Positions 29,175 through 38,793 are shown, numbered from the stretch's first letter. The stretch: DNA of 64,000 nucleotides from Kovacikia minuta CCNUW1 (GCF_020091585.1 NZ_CP083582.1:6706536-6770535), one strand, 5' to 3'. Made by a program: numbers and translations. The notes: generated by a model not told the origin, from the sequence alone.

Positions 29175-29416
29175 ATAATTTTTATGGTTTTCTGCATGGA
29201 TGATCGGCGTTAACTTCGGAGGCTTTAGCAAAAATTGAGCTTGATGATCAAATAGGTGCTTAAATCTCCGAGGTTTTAGCGAAATGCGTAAGTCTTGCAC
29301 TTGTCGCCTTATTATATATGCCAGTTCTGCTCAAATACAGGCAGAACATATTCTTATGAATCAGCAAGCGGCTGATCGTGGCCCATCCCTCAGTCCTGAT
29401 TTCTGAAATCTCTTCT

Positions 29417-29764
29417 ATGTTGCACTTTATTTTGACCTGGTTGGGGGCTGCGATCGCCCTCATCATCACGTCTCGGTTCGTACCGGGATTCAATGTCGAT
29501 AGTTTTACAGCAGCGCTCATTGGTGCCGCCATCATGGGTTTGGTGAATGCGATCGTGCGCCCCATTTTGATCCTGCTCACCCTTCCCCTGACGATTGTGA
29601 CCCTGGGCTTGTTTCTCTTGGTAATTAACGCGATCGCCTTCTGCCTGGTCGTTGCCTTTACCCCCGGTTTATCGATTACCGGATTCTTTGCCGCATTGAT
29701 CGCATCGATCGTGCTGACGATCGTCTCAACGCTGATCTCCTTGGTCCTCAGGATTTTTGATTGA
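29417..29764 (+). CDS. Phage-holin-like (PF04020-type) four-helix membrane protein
   Basis: 115 residues from the ATG at 29417 (13 open codons before it). Almost wholly hydrophobic, with four helices: LHFILTWLGAAIALIIT, ALIGAAIMGLVNAIV, LTIVTLGLFLLVINAIAF and ITGFFAALIASIVLTIVSTL. The motif N-A-I-V-R-P-I-L with LTLPLTIVTLGLF is the hallmark of a family misnamed phage holin. Function in bacteria is unknown. No other phage genes are nearby. Confidence 0.85.
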   Translation: MLHFILTWLGAAIALIITSRFVPGFNVDSFTAALIGAAIMGLVNAIVRPILILLTLPLTIVTLGLFLLVINAIAFCLVVAFTPGLSITGFFAALIASIVLTIVSTLISLVLRIFD

Positions 29765-29868
29765 GGTCGGGGATCGGTATCAGGTGGAAGGGGGAAAGCC
29801 AGAAGGGAGAGGGCAAAACGGGGAAGATGGGGAAGAAACCCTACGCCCCACACCCCACACCCCACACC

Positions 29869-30657
29869 CTACTCCACAGGAGGCGGGTTCCGCCGGATCT
29901 CGGCAGGCGATAGGGTTGACATGTTAAATGCCTGCCACTGGGGAGTGACGTATTTAAATTTGCCGATGCCGATATCGCCGTTGGTGCTGAACTTGTTCCA
30001 TTTAGCGGTTGAGTCCAGCCAGTAGTCGCCCCCCATGCTGAGCAGATAACGAGCCTTAACCAGGTCATTGGGACGTTGGGGATCGTCAACGATGAGGCGC
30101 GCCTGAACAGTGGTAAAGATGCCTGCGACATCATCGGGATCAATGGAAGCGCGCCTGCCCTTTGCCCAAAAGTGGAAGTTATAACCATCACTCGTTTTGA
30201 CCGACAAACTTCCATCCCGTTCGTAACGGATATCTGCCCGTTTGTTGGCATCCCCTGCAAAATCCTGGCGGTAGGCAGCACCCTGTACCAGTTTTGAATT
30301 TTGCAGCAGGTGCCAGCGACGATCGCGCTTGCTCAGCAGGTAAGCCTTAATGTTTCTGATCTGAACCCGGCTATTCGAAGCAGGATTTCCCTGGGCTGGT
30401 TCGTAGAGTTGTCCCCAGGCAGTCATCGCCCGAAAGCCCTTCGGGTTATTTCCCATCCCAACCCGCGGCCCCCTTGCCCAACTGAAATCTTTAGGGACGC
30501 CTCTGGGCATACCTTCATGGGGAGGTTGCATATCAGACACGATCGTCTGAACCGAGTTAACTCTGCCTGTCGGAAACCCATTCACTCCATCTTCAAAACA
30601 GGATGCCAAGAGTAGGACAAGGCAGAACAGCAACACGGGTATCTTTTTAATCCGCAT
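29869..30657 (-). CDS. Hypothetical lipoprotein
   Basis: 262 residues. N-terminal MRIKKIPVLLFCLVLLLASC is a lipoprotein signal with lipobox LLAS-C, so the mature protein is lipid-anchored at Cys20. The remainder is soluble, with WARGPRVGMGNNP, YEPAQGN and YWLDSTAKWNKFSTNGDIG; I recognise no family. Convergent with 29417. The last residues lie on heptamer repeat DNA (GTGTGGG near 29850-29873). Confidence 0.7.
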   Translation of the reverse strand: MRIKKIPVLLFCLVLLLASCFEDGVNGFPTGRVNSVQTIVSDMQPPHEGMPRGVPKDFSWARGPRVGMGNNPKGFRAMTAWGQLYEPAQGNPASNSRVQIRNIKAYLLSKRDRRWHLLQNSKLVQGAAYRQDFAGDANKRADIRYERDGSLSVKTSDGYNFHFWAKGRRASIDPDDVAGIFTTVQARLIVDDPQRPNDLVKARYLLSMGGDYWLDSTAKWNKFSTNGDIGIGKFKYVTPQWQAFNMSTLSPAEIRRNPPPVE

Positions 30658-30931
30658 ACCGATAATCCATCGAGCTTGAATTGATGTAGTAAGAGAGAAA
30701 AATTAAGCGAAATTGAAAGGCTTTTCGCCTCTCAAACGAGAACTCATACCCGATTCATCAACCAGGACATCCATTACTCAGCATGTTAGCCTGTTGGCGA
30801 ACCCTGTGTCCTGAGTAGAGGAGCCAGGAGCCAGAATCCAGGAGCCAGAGGAGGTTTGTTCTGTTGACTTGTGACTCCCGGCTTCTAAATTCTAAAAAGT
30901 AACCCGCCCGTATAAAACTTGCTCCGTGAGT

Positions 30932-31769
30932 ATGTCAATGACTAGCAAACGAAAATTTCTCCAGTTCATCGTGGGCATTATCGTGTCATACATTGCTGTT
31001 GTGTTTTTGGTTGCAGCAGCAAACCCACCGATTCAGATCATGCCGTTAGGGGATTCGATGACCAAAGGACAGGGAAACGGTGCCTATCGGACAAAGCTTT
31101 ACGAACTGCTTTCCCAGGCTGGATATGCTTTCAACTTTGTGGGTACCCAATCGGACGGTCCTGCTAATCTGCCAGATAAGCACCACGAAGGGCATGGCGG
31201 ATTCACGATCGGACCCGGAGCCAGCACCCTGGACAAATTTACCAACGGCAAGGGCAACCTCTATGTCAACATGGACACCTATCTCCAGAAAAACCCGGAT
31301 GTGATTCTGATGAACATTGGCTGGAATGAGTATTTCAATGTCAAAACTCCCAACTTCAACCCAGACCAGGAAGCACCCAAACGGTTGGCAAACCTGCTGG
31401 AAAAGATCTACCAGAAGCAGCCAAAGGTTGCCATTTTTGCTTTCCTCCCTCACCCCGGCAAAGTGGAGCGATAAGCTGGGTAAACCCTTCAACGATGCCA
31501 TCCCAGGAATTGTGCAACAGCAGCAGGCAAAAGGGAGGAAGTGCTTTTTCGTTGATATGCGGAATGAGGCTAAATTTACCCCGGATGATTTTGCCGACCA
31601 ACTTCATCCAAATACCCGTGGTTATGCCAAGATGGCGCAAGTCTGGTTTACCCATTTGAAACCCTACCTGGCTAATCCAACCTCTTTTGAGAAAAGCAGC
31701 ACGGGAGGCTTTCATTGTTCACTTCCGAAGATTTTGGGAAATTATCTACGCAGCGTTTTTTCCGCGTGA
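30932..31769 (+). pseudogene. SGNH/GDSL-type hydrolase with frameshift
   Basis: The first frame (from ATG 30932; GTG 30926 possible) has a signal-anchor helix, block I GDSMTKGQG, and block III-like MNIGWNEY, and stops at 31474. The second frame takes over at about 31441 with SSLTPAKWSDKLGKPFNDAIPG and carries block V DQLHPNTRGY. A surplus T in TTT at 31441-31443 explains the shift (AFLPH versus ASSLTPAKW). Repaired length is ~275 residues, a secreted or membrane-anchored esterase/lipase. True mutation or sequencing error. Confidence 0.85.
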
Positions 31770-31884
31770 TGGAAGCGGGGAGCTGGGAAGGGGTAATGGA
31801 GGGGGAAATTACCTGACTCCCAACTCCCCAGTTTGATCATACTAGTGCGTGAGTACTAAAAATCGATTTACTATATCTAAAATA

Positions 31885-31986
31885 TAGGACTTACGCACAG
31901 TTTGAAAGAAACCGGGTTTCTAGACAGAATCTAAACGGTTAAATGACGGATTTTCGTTCAGAAACCCGGTTTCTGCGTAAGTCCTA
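31885..31986. repeat. 102-bp MITE-like palindrome with AGGACTTACGCA ends
   Basis: TAGGACTTACGCA at the left pairs with TGCGTAAGTCCTA at the right; inside, GAAACCGGGTTTC and GAAACCCGGTTTC are also inverted. A relative with AGGACTT...AAGTCCT ends is at 42356-42455. The rest of 31770-32150 holds no gene. Confidence 0.85.
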
Positions 31987-32150
31987 AAATAGTTCTTCGA
32001 TCGAAGAAGCCAAAAGCCAGAAGCCAGAATGACCAGTCTGTGCTGAATTTTGGTTTCTGGCTGAATCGTTGCAGTTGACTCATCTGGAAATTGCGGTATT
32101 CTTCAGCTTTGCCCTAGCTCCTAGCCCCTACCCCCCTACTTCCCCTCTCG

Positions 32151-34913
32151 ATGGAAATTCTCTCGGTCACGCTTAAAAACTTCAAGTCCCATAGCGATCG
32201 CCACTTCACCTTTCAACCAGGGACCAATGCGATTTGTGGGGAAAATGGCGCAGGGAAGACGAGCATTTTGGAAGCGATCGCCTGGACGCTGTTTAACTAC
32301 CGGGGTGCTTATAAGAGCGAAGACCTGATCCGCAATGGGGCAGCCAGTGCCCAGGTCAGTGTTGCCTTTGTTTCCAATCGGGATCAGCGCACCTATGAAG
32401 TGAGCCGTTGTACCCGGTCTGGTTACACCATTTTCGATCCCCAGCTAGGCGAAAAGCTGGACTATTCCCGCATTGAGGAAGAGGTGTTGCCCTGGCTACG
32501 ACAGCAATTAGGGGTAGCAGCGGGGACTGATCTGGCAGATTTGTTTGCTAACACGATCGGTGTACCACAAGGTATGTTTACCGCCGATTTTCTGAAAACC
32601 GATCGGGAACGGAAACGAACCTTTGACACAATTTTGAAGGTGGACGAATACCGCAGGCTGCATGATGAATTGCTGCCGTTGTTTAAGTATGCCGAAGTCG
32701 CCGTGAAGGAATTGGAAACGGAAATCGCTGGATATGATGCCGATTTGCAGGAACTTGACCCGTTATCACAAAAATGTCAGGAGCAGCATCAGGAAATTGA
32801 GCAGGTACGGGATGAATTGCACCAGCTCCAAAGCCAGTTAGCCACTTTGCAAAAAGAGCAACGGGAACTGGGTACCCAGGCGGAGCAGATGCAGCAGCTT
32901 GAAACCCAGTTGACCCACTTAGAAGAGCGGATTCGGGATCAGCGAGTAACCCGCGATCGCCTCCAGTCTGATGTGCAGCAGGCGGAGCAAGCAGCCGCCA
33001 TCTGCATCGCCAATCGGGAAGCATTTCAAACCTTTTCTCAGGCGGAGCAAATTCTTCAGGAACTCCAGCAAAAGTGGCAGGCGGAGCAACGGTTGCAGCA
33101 GGAACGACGGAAACTGGATAAACAACTGGGCGATCGCCAAACTCAACTTGCCAACCTCACCCACCAGCTTGAAGAACTGAAAGCGGCAAAAACTGAAATT
33201 GAGCGGTTGCAGCCTCTGGCAGTGCAACAGGTGCAACTGGAGCAAAACCAGCAGGCAAGTAGCCAACAACTCCAAACCTGTGTCACCCTGCGGGAGCGGA
33301 TAAAAGTCCAGGAAAAGCAACGGGCACAGCATCAGGCAAATCTCACCCAGTTAGAGCGGGAGATGACCCGGATTCGCTTTCTGGAAGCCGCAGTTCTGCA
33401 AATTCCAGAGCTAGAGCGGCAACAACAGCGCTGCCAACAACAGTTAAGCCGAATTGAGGCTGCAACTCAGTTTGAAGCCGATTTGCGGCAGATTTTGGTG
33501 CGCTCTCAGGAGCAGGGCGATCGCTACCTGACCCAGGCACAGCAAGCAAAAGCCACCCTGAAGGAACTCCAGCAGACGGTTCCCCTCTGGTCCGATGCCC
33601 TGGGAACTGCCCTGACTGCGCTTCAAAATGGTACAGATTGGCAGGATCAAATCATAACGGCACTCAAAAGCATCCTGAAGGATTTGTCTGAACAGACCTC
33701 CCACCTGAAGCTAGAACGCCAACTTGAGACGATTCGGACAGAATTGCAAACCGCCCGCCAGCGTCAACTTGAGTTTGCCACACTGCCGTCCCTGCTTGAT
33801 CGAAAAGAGGAATTGGGGGTCGAAATTGGCGCATTGCAAATCAGTTTGAATGAACTGCGCACCCAGGTGGCAACGGAACCCACTCTAAAACAGCAGCAGA
33901 TGCAGTTGGCAACCGACCTGGAGGCGCTCAATGACCCGCGTGGGCAGATTCGCCTCCTGACTCAAAAACTGCAACAACAGTCCAGGTTAGAAACACAGGT
34001 GCAAACCATGCAGGTGGCTCTGGCGGAGATGCAACAGGCGATCGCGGATTTGGACACGCAACTGGCTGGATTTGCTAGTCTATCTGAGGACATGCAAACT
34101 CAGCAAGCCTTGAAAGAACAACACCTGGAGGCTTACCAGGAATACCTGGCATACCGGGAACTGGCCAATACTCGTAAGGAGCGGCAGGCACAACTCCAGG
34201 GGACGATCGGGCAACTCCAGGCTTTGGAACAGGAAGCAGCGGGAATTGCCGAGAACCGCGATCGCCTCAGTCAAACGTTTGATCCGCTCCATTTCCAAAC
34301 GATTCAGACCGCTTACCAGGAGGCAAGTACCCGCCAGATTGCCCTCAGTGCCCGGTTACCAGACATGCTCAAATATCAGGAGGAGTTAGACCAGCAACTC
34401 GTCCGGCTGAAAATTCTCCAGGAGAAGCGCATCCAGGCGGAAGGGACGCTGAAGCAGAAGCGCAAAGTGCAACAGTTCGTCAAGTTTGCCCGCGATGTTT
34501 ACAAGAAAGCGGGTCCCCGGATTACCGAACGCTATATCCAACGCATTTCATGGGAAGCAGATCGTCTGTTTCGAGATCTGCTGAACCGTGCCAATGTTGG
34601 GTTGGAATGGACTCGCGACTACGAAATCATCATCCAGGAAGGGGCGCATTCCCACCGCTTTATTAATCTCTCTGGAGGGGAGCAGATGTGTGCCGCGCTG
34701 GCAGTCCGGTTGGCATTATTGAAAGTATTGGCGGATATTGATATTGCCTTTTTTGATGAGCCAACCACCAACATGGATCGTCCCCGTCGAGAGAGTTTGG
34801 CAGAAGCGATCGCCAATATCCGCAACTTCCGCCAACTCTTTGTCATCAGCCACGACGACACCTTCGAGAAAGTCACCGAGAATATCATCCTGGTCGAGCG
34901 GGAAGCGAGCTAA
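32151..34913 (+). CDS. SbcC/Rad50-like SMC-family ATPase without zinc hook
   Basis: 920 residues. N-terminal ATPase half with ILSVTLKNFKSH and Walker A GENGAGKTS, Q-loop region NTIGVPQGMFTADFL, then ~600 residues of Q/E/L-rich coiled coil, and the C-terminal half with signature LSGGEQM and Walker B IAFFDEPTTNMD. The family processes DNA ends together with SbcD/Mre11, which is not adjacent. No CXXC zinc-hook motif occurs anywhere in the coil, unlike typical Rad50, so dimerisation at the hinge must differ. Starts at ATG 32151. Confidence 0.88.
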   Translation: MEILSVTLKNFKSHSDRHFTFQPGTNAICGENGAGKTSILEAIAWTLFNYRGAYKSEDLIRNGAASAQVSVAFVSNRDQRTYEVSRCTRSGYTIFDPQLGEKLDYSRIEEEVLPWLRQQLGVAAGTDLADLFANTIGVPQGMFTADFLKTDRERKRTFDTILKVDEYRRLHDELLPLFKYAEVAVKELETEIAGYDADLQELDPLSQKCQEQHQEIEQVRDELHQLQSQLATLQKEQRELGTQAEQMQQLETQLTHLEERIRDQRVTRDRLQSDVQQAEQAAAICIANREAFQTFSQAEQILQELQQKWQAEQRLQQERRKLDKQLGDRQTQLANLTHQLEELKAAKTEIERLQPLAVQQVQLEQNQQASSQQLQTCVTLRERIKVQEKQRAQHQANLTQLEREMTRIRFLEAAVLQIPELERQQQRCQQQLSRIEAATQFEADLRQILVRSQEQGDRYLTQAQQAKATLKELQQTVPLWSDALGTALTALQNGTDWQDQIITALKSILKDLSEQTSHLKLERQLETIRTELQTARQRQLEFATLPSLLDRKEELGVEIGALQISLNELRTQVATEPTLKQQQMQLATDLEALNDPRGQIRLLTQKLQQQSRLETQVQTMQVALAEMQQAIADLDTQLAGFASLSEDMQTQQALKEQHLEAYQEYLAYRELANTRKERQAQLQGTIGQLQALEQEAAGIAENRDRLSQTFDPLHFQTIQTAYQEASTRQIALSARLPDMLKYQEELDQQLVRLKILQEKRIQAEGTLKQKRKVQQFVKFARDVYKKAGPRITERYIQRISWEADRLFRDLLNRANVGLEWTRDYEIIIQEGAHSHRFINLSGGEQMCAALAVRLALLKVLADIDIAFFDEPTTNMDRPRRESLAEAIANIRNFRQLFVISHDDTFEKVTENIILVEREAS

Positions 34914-34997
34914 CAATCGCCTGCCATAATGGAGAATGGGGATTGAACGCGATCGCCCGCTCACTACAGATCCGATCGAGGGGAACAGAAGCCATTC

Positions 34998-35555
34998 ATG
35001 AATACGCTATTTCAAATTGATTGGCAAAACCTCTTCTTGCCCCATGTCTCTGTCTTTGAGTTAATTCTGCGTGGATCGCTCGTTTACTTGGTGCTTCTAG
35101 TAATTCTGCGCTTTCTCCCCAGTCGCCAAGTGGGAGGGTTGGGCATCTCGGATCTGCTGGTGATTGTCCTGATTGCAACGGCGGTTCAGGACGCGATGGC
35201 AACCAAAGATTCCTCCATTACTGGTGGTTTGATTCTTGCCGCCACCATTGCCTGCTGGAGTTACCTCTTCACCTGGTTAAGCCATCGGTTTTCCACTTTA
35301 CAGCGGTTTCTCAGCCCACCCCCTTTGCTGCTGGTCAAAGATGGGGAGGTGATTCAACAAAACATGGAGCGTAGCTTAATTAGCAAACGGGAACTGATGA
35401 GCCAATTACGCCAGCAGGGAGTTCACAGCTTAAATAAAGTAAAAAAAGCATACATCGAAGGTGATGGCAGGATCAGCGTGTTCACGAACGATGTCAAGAG
35501 CAGCGACAATAATGGCTTAAAGCCCAGCGACACCCCTGAGCATCAACCGGAGTAA
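34998..35555 (+). CDS. DUF421 (YetF-type) membrane protein
   Basis: 185 residues: three N-terminal helices (ELILRGSLVYLVLLVILRFL, DLLVIVLIATAV, GGLILAATIACWSYLFTWL) and the soluble domain with PPPLLLVKDGEV, ISKRELMSQLRQQGV and VKKAYIEGDGRISV. This is the DUF421/YetF arrangement, of unknown biochemical role. It lies 85 bp after the Rad50-like gene. Confidence 0.88.
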   Translation: MNTLFQIDWQNLFLPHVSVFELILRGSLVYLVLLVILRFLPSRQVGGLGISDLLVIVLIATAVQDAMATKDSSITGGLILAATIACWSYLFTWLSHRFSTLQRFLSPPPLLLVKDGEVIQQNMERSLISKRELMSQLRQQGVHSLNKVKKAYIEGDGRISVFTNDVKSSDNNGLKPSDTPEHQPE

Positions 35556-35621
35556 ACCGCCTGCGAAATCTTCTTGCATTTCATCACGGATGACAAATTT
35601 TGAAGTGATGAATTGTACTCC

Positions 35622-35834
35622 TTAGCGATCCAAAATCTCTGGGGTCAATCCTCGTGCTTGAGCATTTCGACTAATAACACTCATCACTTCCTCCAGAGGT
35701 CTTTTGCTTCGAGTTGCATCTCCAAGTTTGAGGCTGAATAATGCTTCTATTTTGCGACGCTGCTCTTCAGAGACCTCCTCAAAAATACGGGCAACCTCAG
35801 CATTAACGCGAATTGTGATCGTTTTAGTTTCCAT
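35622..35834 (-). CDS. Small antitoxin-like protein
   Basis: 70 residues, METKTITIRVNAEVARIFEE... . The opening beta-strand plus helices resemble ribbon-helix-helix or ParD-like antitoxins often paired with PIN toxins in cyanobacteria. No toxin gene is adjacent, so it may be an orphan. Just upstream on its strand are the attC-like element and controller gene of the restriction system. Confidence 0.55.
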   Translation of the reverse strand: METKTITIRVNAEVARIFEEVSEEQRRKIEALFSLKLGDATRSKRPLEEVMSVISRNAQARGLTPEILDR

Positions 35835-35973
35835 ATTACATATAGTCTAGTCAGTAGCATCGATTATATCGCCGCCAACCTCAAAGCAGTACCTCCTCGA
35901 CGCTTTGCAACAACCTGACTACGAAGCCTAACAGATTATCTTTCGGCTGCGTCCTCACAGATTAGTTAAGGCG

Positions 35974-36061
35974 GCATAACGACCCCAATCACCCGCCGCA
36001 GATGACCTTAAACTCCAACCGATAACCCTCTCGACGGTCGGGTGCATTGGGCTTGTCATAC
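35974..36061 (-). repeat. attC-like imperfect palindrome 1
   Basis: Outer arms GCATAACGACCCCAAT and ATTGGGCTTGTCATAC pair imperfectly; inner CACCCGCCG and CGGTCGGGTG also pair, with an extra unpaired base on one side, as in integron attC sites. It starts 7 bp downstream of the controller gene stop (36068) in the same orientation. The core CCCAATCACCCGCCGCAGA is shared with element 2, and rc matches element 3 in GAGTTNNAGGTNATCT. Confidence 0.65.
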
Positions 36062-36067
36062 AGCATT

Positions 36068-36292
36068 TCAGCAATGTTCCTCCGGTAAATCTAACTCATC
36101 ACGCATTAGTTGATCAGTAGTTACGCCGAAAGTATCTGCCACCCTAAGAATCATTTCAGCGTTAGGCACCTTCCTGCCCTTCTCCATCTGCGATACAAAT
36201 GTGTTATGAACGCTTAGTAAATTACCTAGCTCTGTCAGTGTCAAGCCCCGCCGAATCCTTAGTTGATATAGCTTTTCCCCAAATCGCCTCAT
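36068..36292 (-). CDS. Restriction-modification controller (C) protein, XRE type
   Basis: 74 residues, a single helix-turn-helix: YQLRIRRGLTLTELGNLLSVHNTFVSQMEKGRK then RVADTFGVTTDQLM. Size, fold and divergent position before a C5 methyltransferase match C proteins, which delay endonuclease expression after entry of a type II system. The shared upstream region has CATAGC/GCTATG half-sites. Confidence 0.8.
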   Translation of the reverse strand: MRRFGEKLYQLRIRRGLTLTELGNLLSVHNTFVSQMEKGRKVPNAEMILRVADTFGVTTDQLMRDELDLPEEHC

Positions 36293-36322
36293 AAATTTAG
36301 TTGACTCAGCAGGAAGGATGAC

Positions 36323-36350
36323 GCTATGCTTTCATAGCAATAGCTATGAA
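36323..36350. promoter_or_regulatory. C-box-like operator array
   Basis: Three alternating half-sites, GCTATG (36323-36328), CATAGC (36333-36338) and GCTATG (36343-36348), each separated by 4 bp. The last two lie in a perfect 20-bp palindrome (TTCATAGC AATA GCTATGAA, 36331-36350). Located between divergent controller and methyltransferase genes, as expected for a C-protein operator. Confidence 0.7.
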
Positions 36351-36381
36351 TTTACTTCTGTAGATTGGTAACGCAAGCACT

Positions 36382-37575
36382 ATGCCCCTTTCCGTGATGA
36401 AAAACAAGGCTTTAGTTGGCGTAAGAGAGGCTGTAAGCCCTTACGGTGACCTAACCTGTGCAGAGTACTTTGCAGGAATTGGGCTAGTCCGATTAGGGCT
36501 AGAGCAAGTAGGTTGGAACATTGTCTTCGCTAATGACTGGGCGCATAGCAAGTTTGAAATGTACTCAGCCCACTTTAAGGATGCAAGTAAACATTATAAA
36601 GTTCAAGATATTTTTTCCATTTGTCCTGCGGATATTCCTGACACAATACTTGCAACAGCATCATTTCCTTGTATTGATTTATCTTTGGCAGGTAATTTAG
36701 AAGGCATTGATGGGAGGCATTCCAGCGCTTTTTGGGGATTCACTAAGATTCTTGACAATCAAGTAAATAAGCCTAAGCTTGTGATGCTAGAAAATGTGGC
36801 AGGTTGGTTAACATCAAACAGGGGACAAGATTTCCGAATTACAATTCAAGAATTGAATCGACTAGGTTATGCTTGTGATGTTTTCACTATTGATGCGGCT
36901 CATTTTGTACCTCAAAGTAGACCAAGGGTGTTTGTGGTCGGGATGCAGGTATCTAACGTGAATCAGAATATATTCGTTTTCTCTAAGCGCTCTTCCTCAC
37001 TTAAAACGCAGGCGATTGAAAAGGCGGTTATAAATAATCTTGATCTATGCTGGAACTTTTTGGATGTTCCAGCACTACCAGACAAGATAAAAGCTGACTT
37101 GAGTTTTGTCATAGAAAACATTGCAGATGACGATGATCGCTGGTGGTCTGACAACGAAGTAAAGCGTCACTTGAATATGATGTCACCCATCAATCTCGCA
37201 TATTTACAAAGACTACAGGAGTTATCAACATATTCATACTGCCCTATGTATAGGCGGGTTCGCGGAGGCAAGCAAAGGGCAGAACTTAGAAAAGATGGTC
37301 TTGCTGGTTGTCTAAGAACTGCCGGAGGCGGTAGTAGTCGGCAAATGCTTGTTAGAGTTGGACAAGGGACTCTTAAAATGCGCTTGATGACACCTCGGGA
37401 GTATGCGAGACTGCAAGGTGTTCCAGACGATTATCCACTTCCACTACAAATGAATCAAGCTTTGACAGGGTTTGGTGATGCTGTTTGTGTACCCGTTATT
37501 GTCTGGATTGCTGAAAATATCTTAAATCCTCTAGCTAAGTCACTTCGAGAAAGTAGCTTAGTTCTCCACCAGTGA
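36382..37575 (+). CDS. DNA (cytosine-5) methyltransferase
   Basis: 397 residues from ATG 36382 (ATG 36397 also possible). Motif I AEYFAGIGLVRLGLE, motif IV TASFPCIDLSLAG with catalytic Cys, motif VI MLENVAG, motif VIII-like PQSRPRVFVVG and motif X region LTGFGDAVCVPV. Variable target region ~200-320. Sequence and codon use are more AT-rich than neighbours, indicating recent transfer. The 3' end overlaps the convergent nuclease gene by ~40 bp. Confidence 0.93.
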   Translation: MPLSVMKNKALVGVREAVSPYGDLTCAEYFAGIGLVRLGLEQVGWNIVFANDWAHSKFEMYSAHFKDASKHYKVQDIFSICPADIPDTILATASFPCIDLSLAGNLEGIDGRHSSAFWGFTKILDNQVNKPKLVMLENVAGWLTSNRGQDFRITIQELNRLGYACDVFTIDAAHFVPQSRPRVFVVGMQVSNVNQNIFVFSKRSSSLKTQAIEKAVINNLDLCWNFLDVPALPDKIKADLSFVIENIADDDDRWWSDNEVKRHLNMMSPINLAYLQRLQELSTYSYCPMYRRVRGGKQRAELRKDGLAGCLRTAGGGSSRQMLVRVGQGTLKMRLMTPREYARLQGVPDDYPLPLQMNQALTGFGDAVCVPVIVWIAENILNPLAKSLRESSLVLHQ

Positions 37576-38056
37576 TTTCTAGCAGTTGAACGCCTTGGTT
37601 CCTAACAAAACCGTAAGTCACTGAACGTCGAAATCTTTGCCTGTCTGCGGCTTCATAATTTTGAATGAGTTCGGGTAGCCACCTATCAAATATAGGGATC
37701 ATTTTAGTACGCTCAACTAACCAAACTTCAACATTCATGTAGATTTCACTTCTAGCGACAAAAATGTGATCTACATCCCTGTCATCAGTTAGTTTGTTTA
37801 GTCCGCGATTTCTGTGGTACTGGTACTCAAAGCTACCTCCAATCGTGGCAGATTTCACTTCGTAGTTCACCAAATCCGCCCCATCGCCTCTTCTTGCTCT
37901 ATCGTTCACTAAAATTGCCGCGAATACTTCCCAATCTTTTGAACCTACGCTACCTTGCAAGGAAAAACCATACTGCTCATAAATTTCGGCTTTATTGCGG
38001 CTGTAATCAAGGATATATGTTCTGTAGAAAGAGTAAGCTTCTTGGACTTGAAGCAT
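37535..38056 (-). CDS. Type II restriction endonuclease (PD-(D/E)XK-like)
   Basis: 173 residues from ATG 38056 (the frame is open 31 codons further, to 38149). DGADLVNYEVKSA fits the D-X(n)-E-V-K nuclease core, with upstream conserved GSVGSKDWEVFAAI. Convergent with the C5 methyltransferase and overlapping its 3' end by 41 bp. Same AT-rich composition. Specificity unknown. Together with the controller gene this is a complete type II system. Confidence 0.75.
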   Translation of the reverse strand: MLQVQEAYSFYRTYILDYSRNKAEIYEQYGFSLQGSVGSKDWEVFAAILVNDRARRGDGADLVNYEVKSATIGGSFEYQYHRNRGLNKLTDDRDVDHIFVARSEIYMNVEVWLVERTKMIPIFDRWLPELIQNYEAADRQRFRRSVTYGFVRNQGVQLLEITGGELSYFLEVT

Positions 38057-38193
38057 TGGCACACGAATCACCCTCACAAGTACTGCACATCGGGCTGAGT
38101 ATACGAAAGAACGTGCCCTTACGCAGAGTGCAGGCTGTATAACAATCAAATTAGATGGAAACCATCTGCTGTTCTTCTAAGGTAAAGTCCCGA

Positions 38194-38793
38194 TCATGAA
38201 ATCGAGTTTATTTGATCGCCCCCCTCCTCTATCGATCGCACCACCCGACAGGGATTGCCGACTGCGATGACATTTGCCGGAATATCTTTCGTTACGACGC
38301 TTCCAGCCCCGATCGTGGTGTTGTCGCCGATCGTCACACCGGGGCAGATAATTACACCCCCGCCAATCCAGACGTTATTGCCGATGACGATCGGGGCGGC
38401 TAATTCCCGTCCTGTCAGGCGCACAGTTGGATCAGTCGGATGATATGCCGTGTAGATTTGAACGTAGGGAGCACAAAGCACATCGTTACCAATCTGAACC
38501 GTGTTGCAATCCAGGATGACGCAACCATAGTTCATGTAGAAGCGATCGCCGACATAAATGTTGCTGCCATAGTCGCAATGAAACGGCGGCACAATACTGG
38601 GGCTTTCCCCGACGCTACCAAACAATTCTTGCAAAATTTGAATGCGTCTTTCCCGCTCCTCCTCCGTTGTTTGACTGTAAGCCCGCAGCAAACGACTCGC
38701 TCGTTTATTTTCAGCCGCCAGCTCCGGATCGTTAGCAAGGTACAGTTCCCCCGCCAGCATCTTTTCCTTTTCAGTTTTGTGTGAATCGTTCAT
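38194..38793 (-). CDS. Maltose/galactoside O-acetyltransferase family protein
   Basis: 199 residues. N-terminal MLAGELYLANDPELAAENKRA is the Mac domain; hexapeptide repeats follow (IVIGNNVWIGGGVIICPGVTIGDNTTIGAGSVVTKD), with catalytic-loop His in AYHP. Transfers acetyl from acetyl-CoA to a sugar. Ordinary composition, unlike the adjacent restriction genes. Probably monocistronic. Confidence 0.92.
   Translation of the reverse strand: MNDSHKTEKEKMLAGELYLANDPELAAENKRASRLLRAYSQTTEEERERRIQILQELFGSVGESPSIVPPFHCDYGSNIYVGDRFYMNYGCVILDCNTVQIGNDVLCAPYVQIYTAYHPTDPTVRLTGRELAAPIVIGNNVWIGGGVIICPGVTIGDNTTIGAGSVVTKDIPANVIAVGNPCRVVRSIEEGGDQINSIS

Noticed and set aside
29417-29764. Prophage remnant because of the holin name
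   Set aside because: No phage genes nearby; this family is widespread chromosomal membrane proteins.
29260-29865. Long reverse frame across the holin-like gene
   Set aside because: It is the shadow of the conserved four-helix gene at 29417-29764 and ends in repeat DNA.
35870-36000. Origin of replication
   Set aside because: No DnaA box cluster or AT-rich unwinding element; the palindrome there is attC-like.
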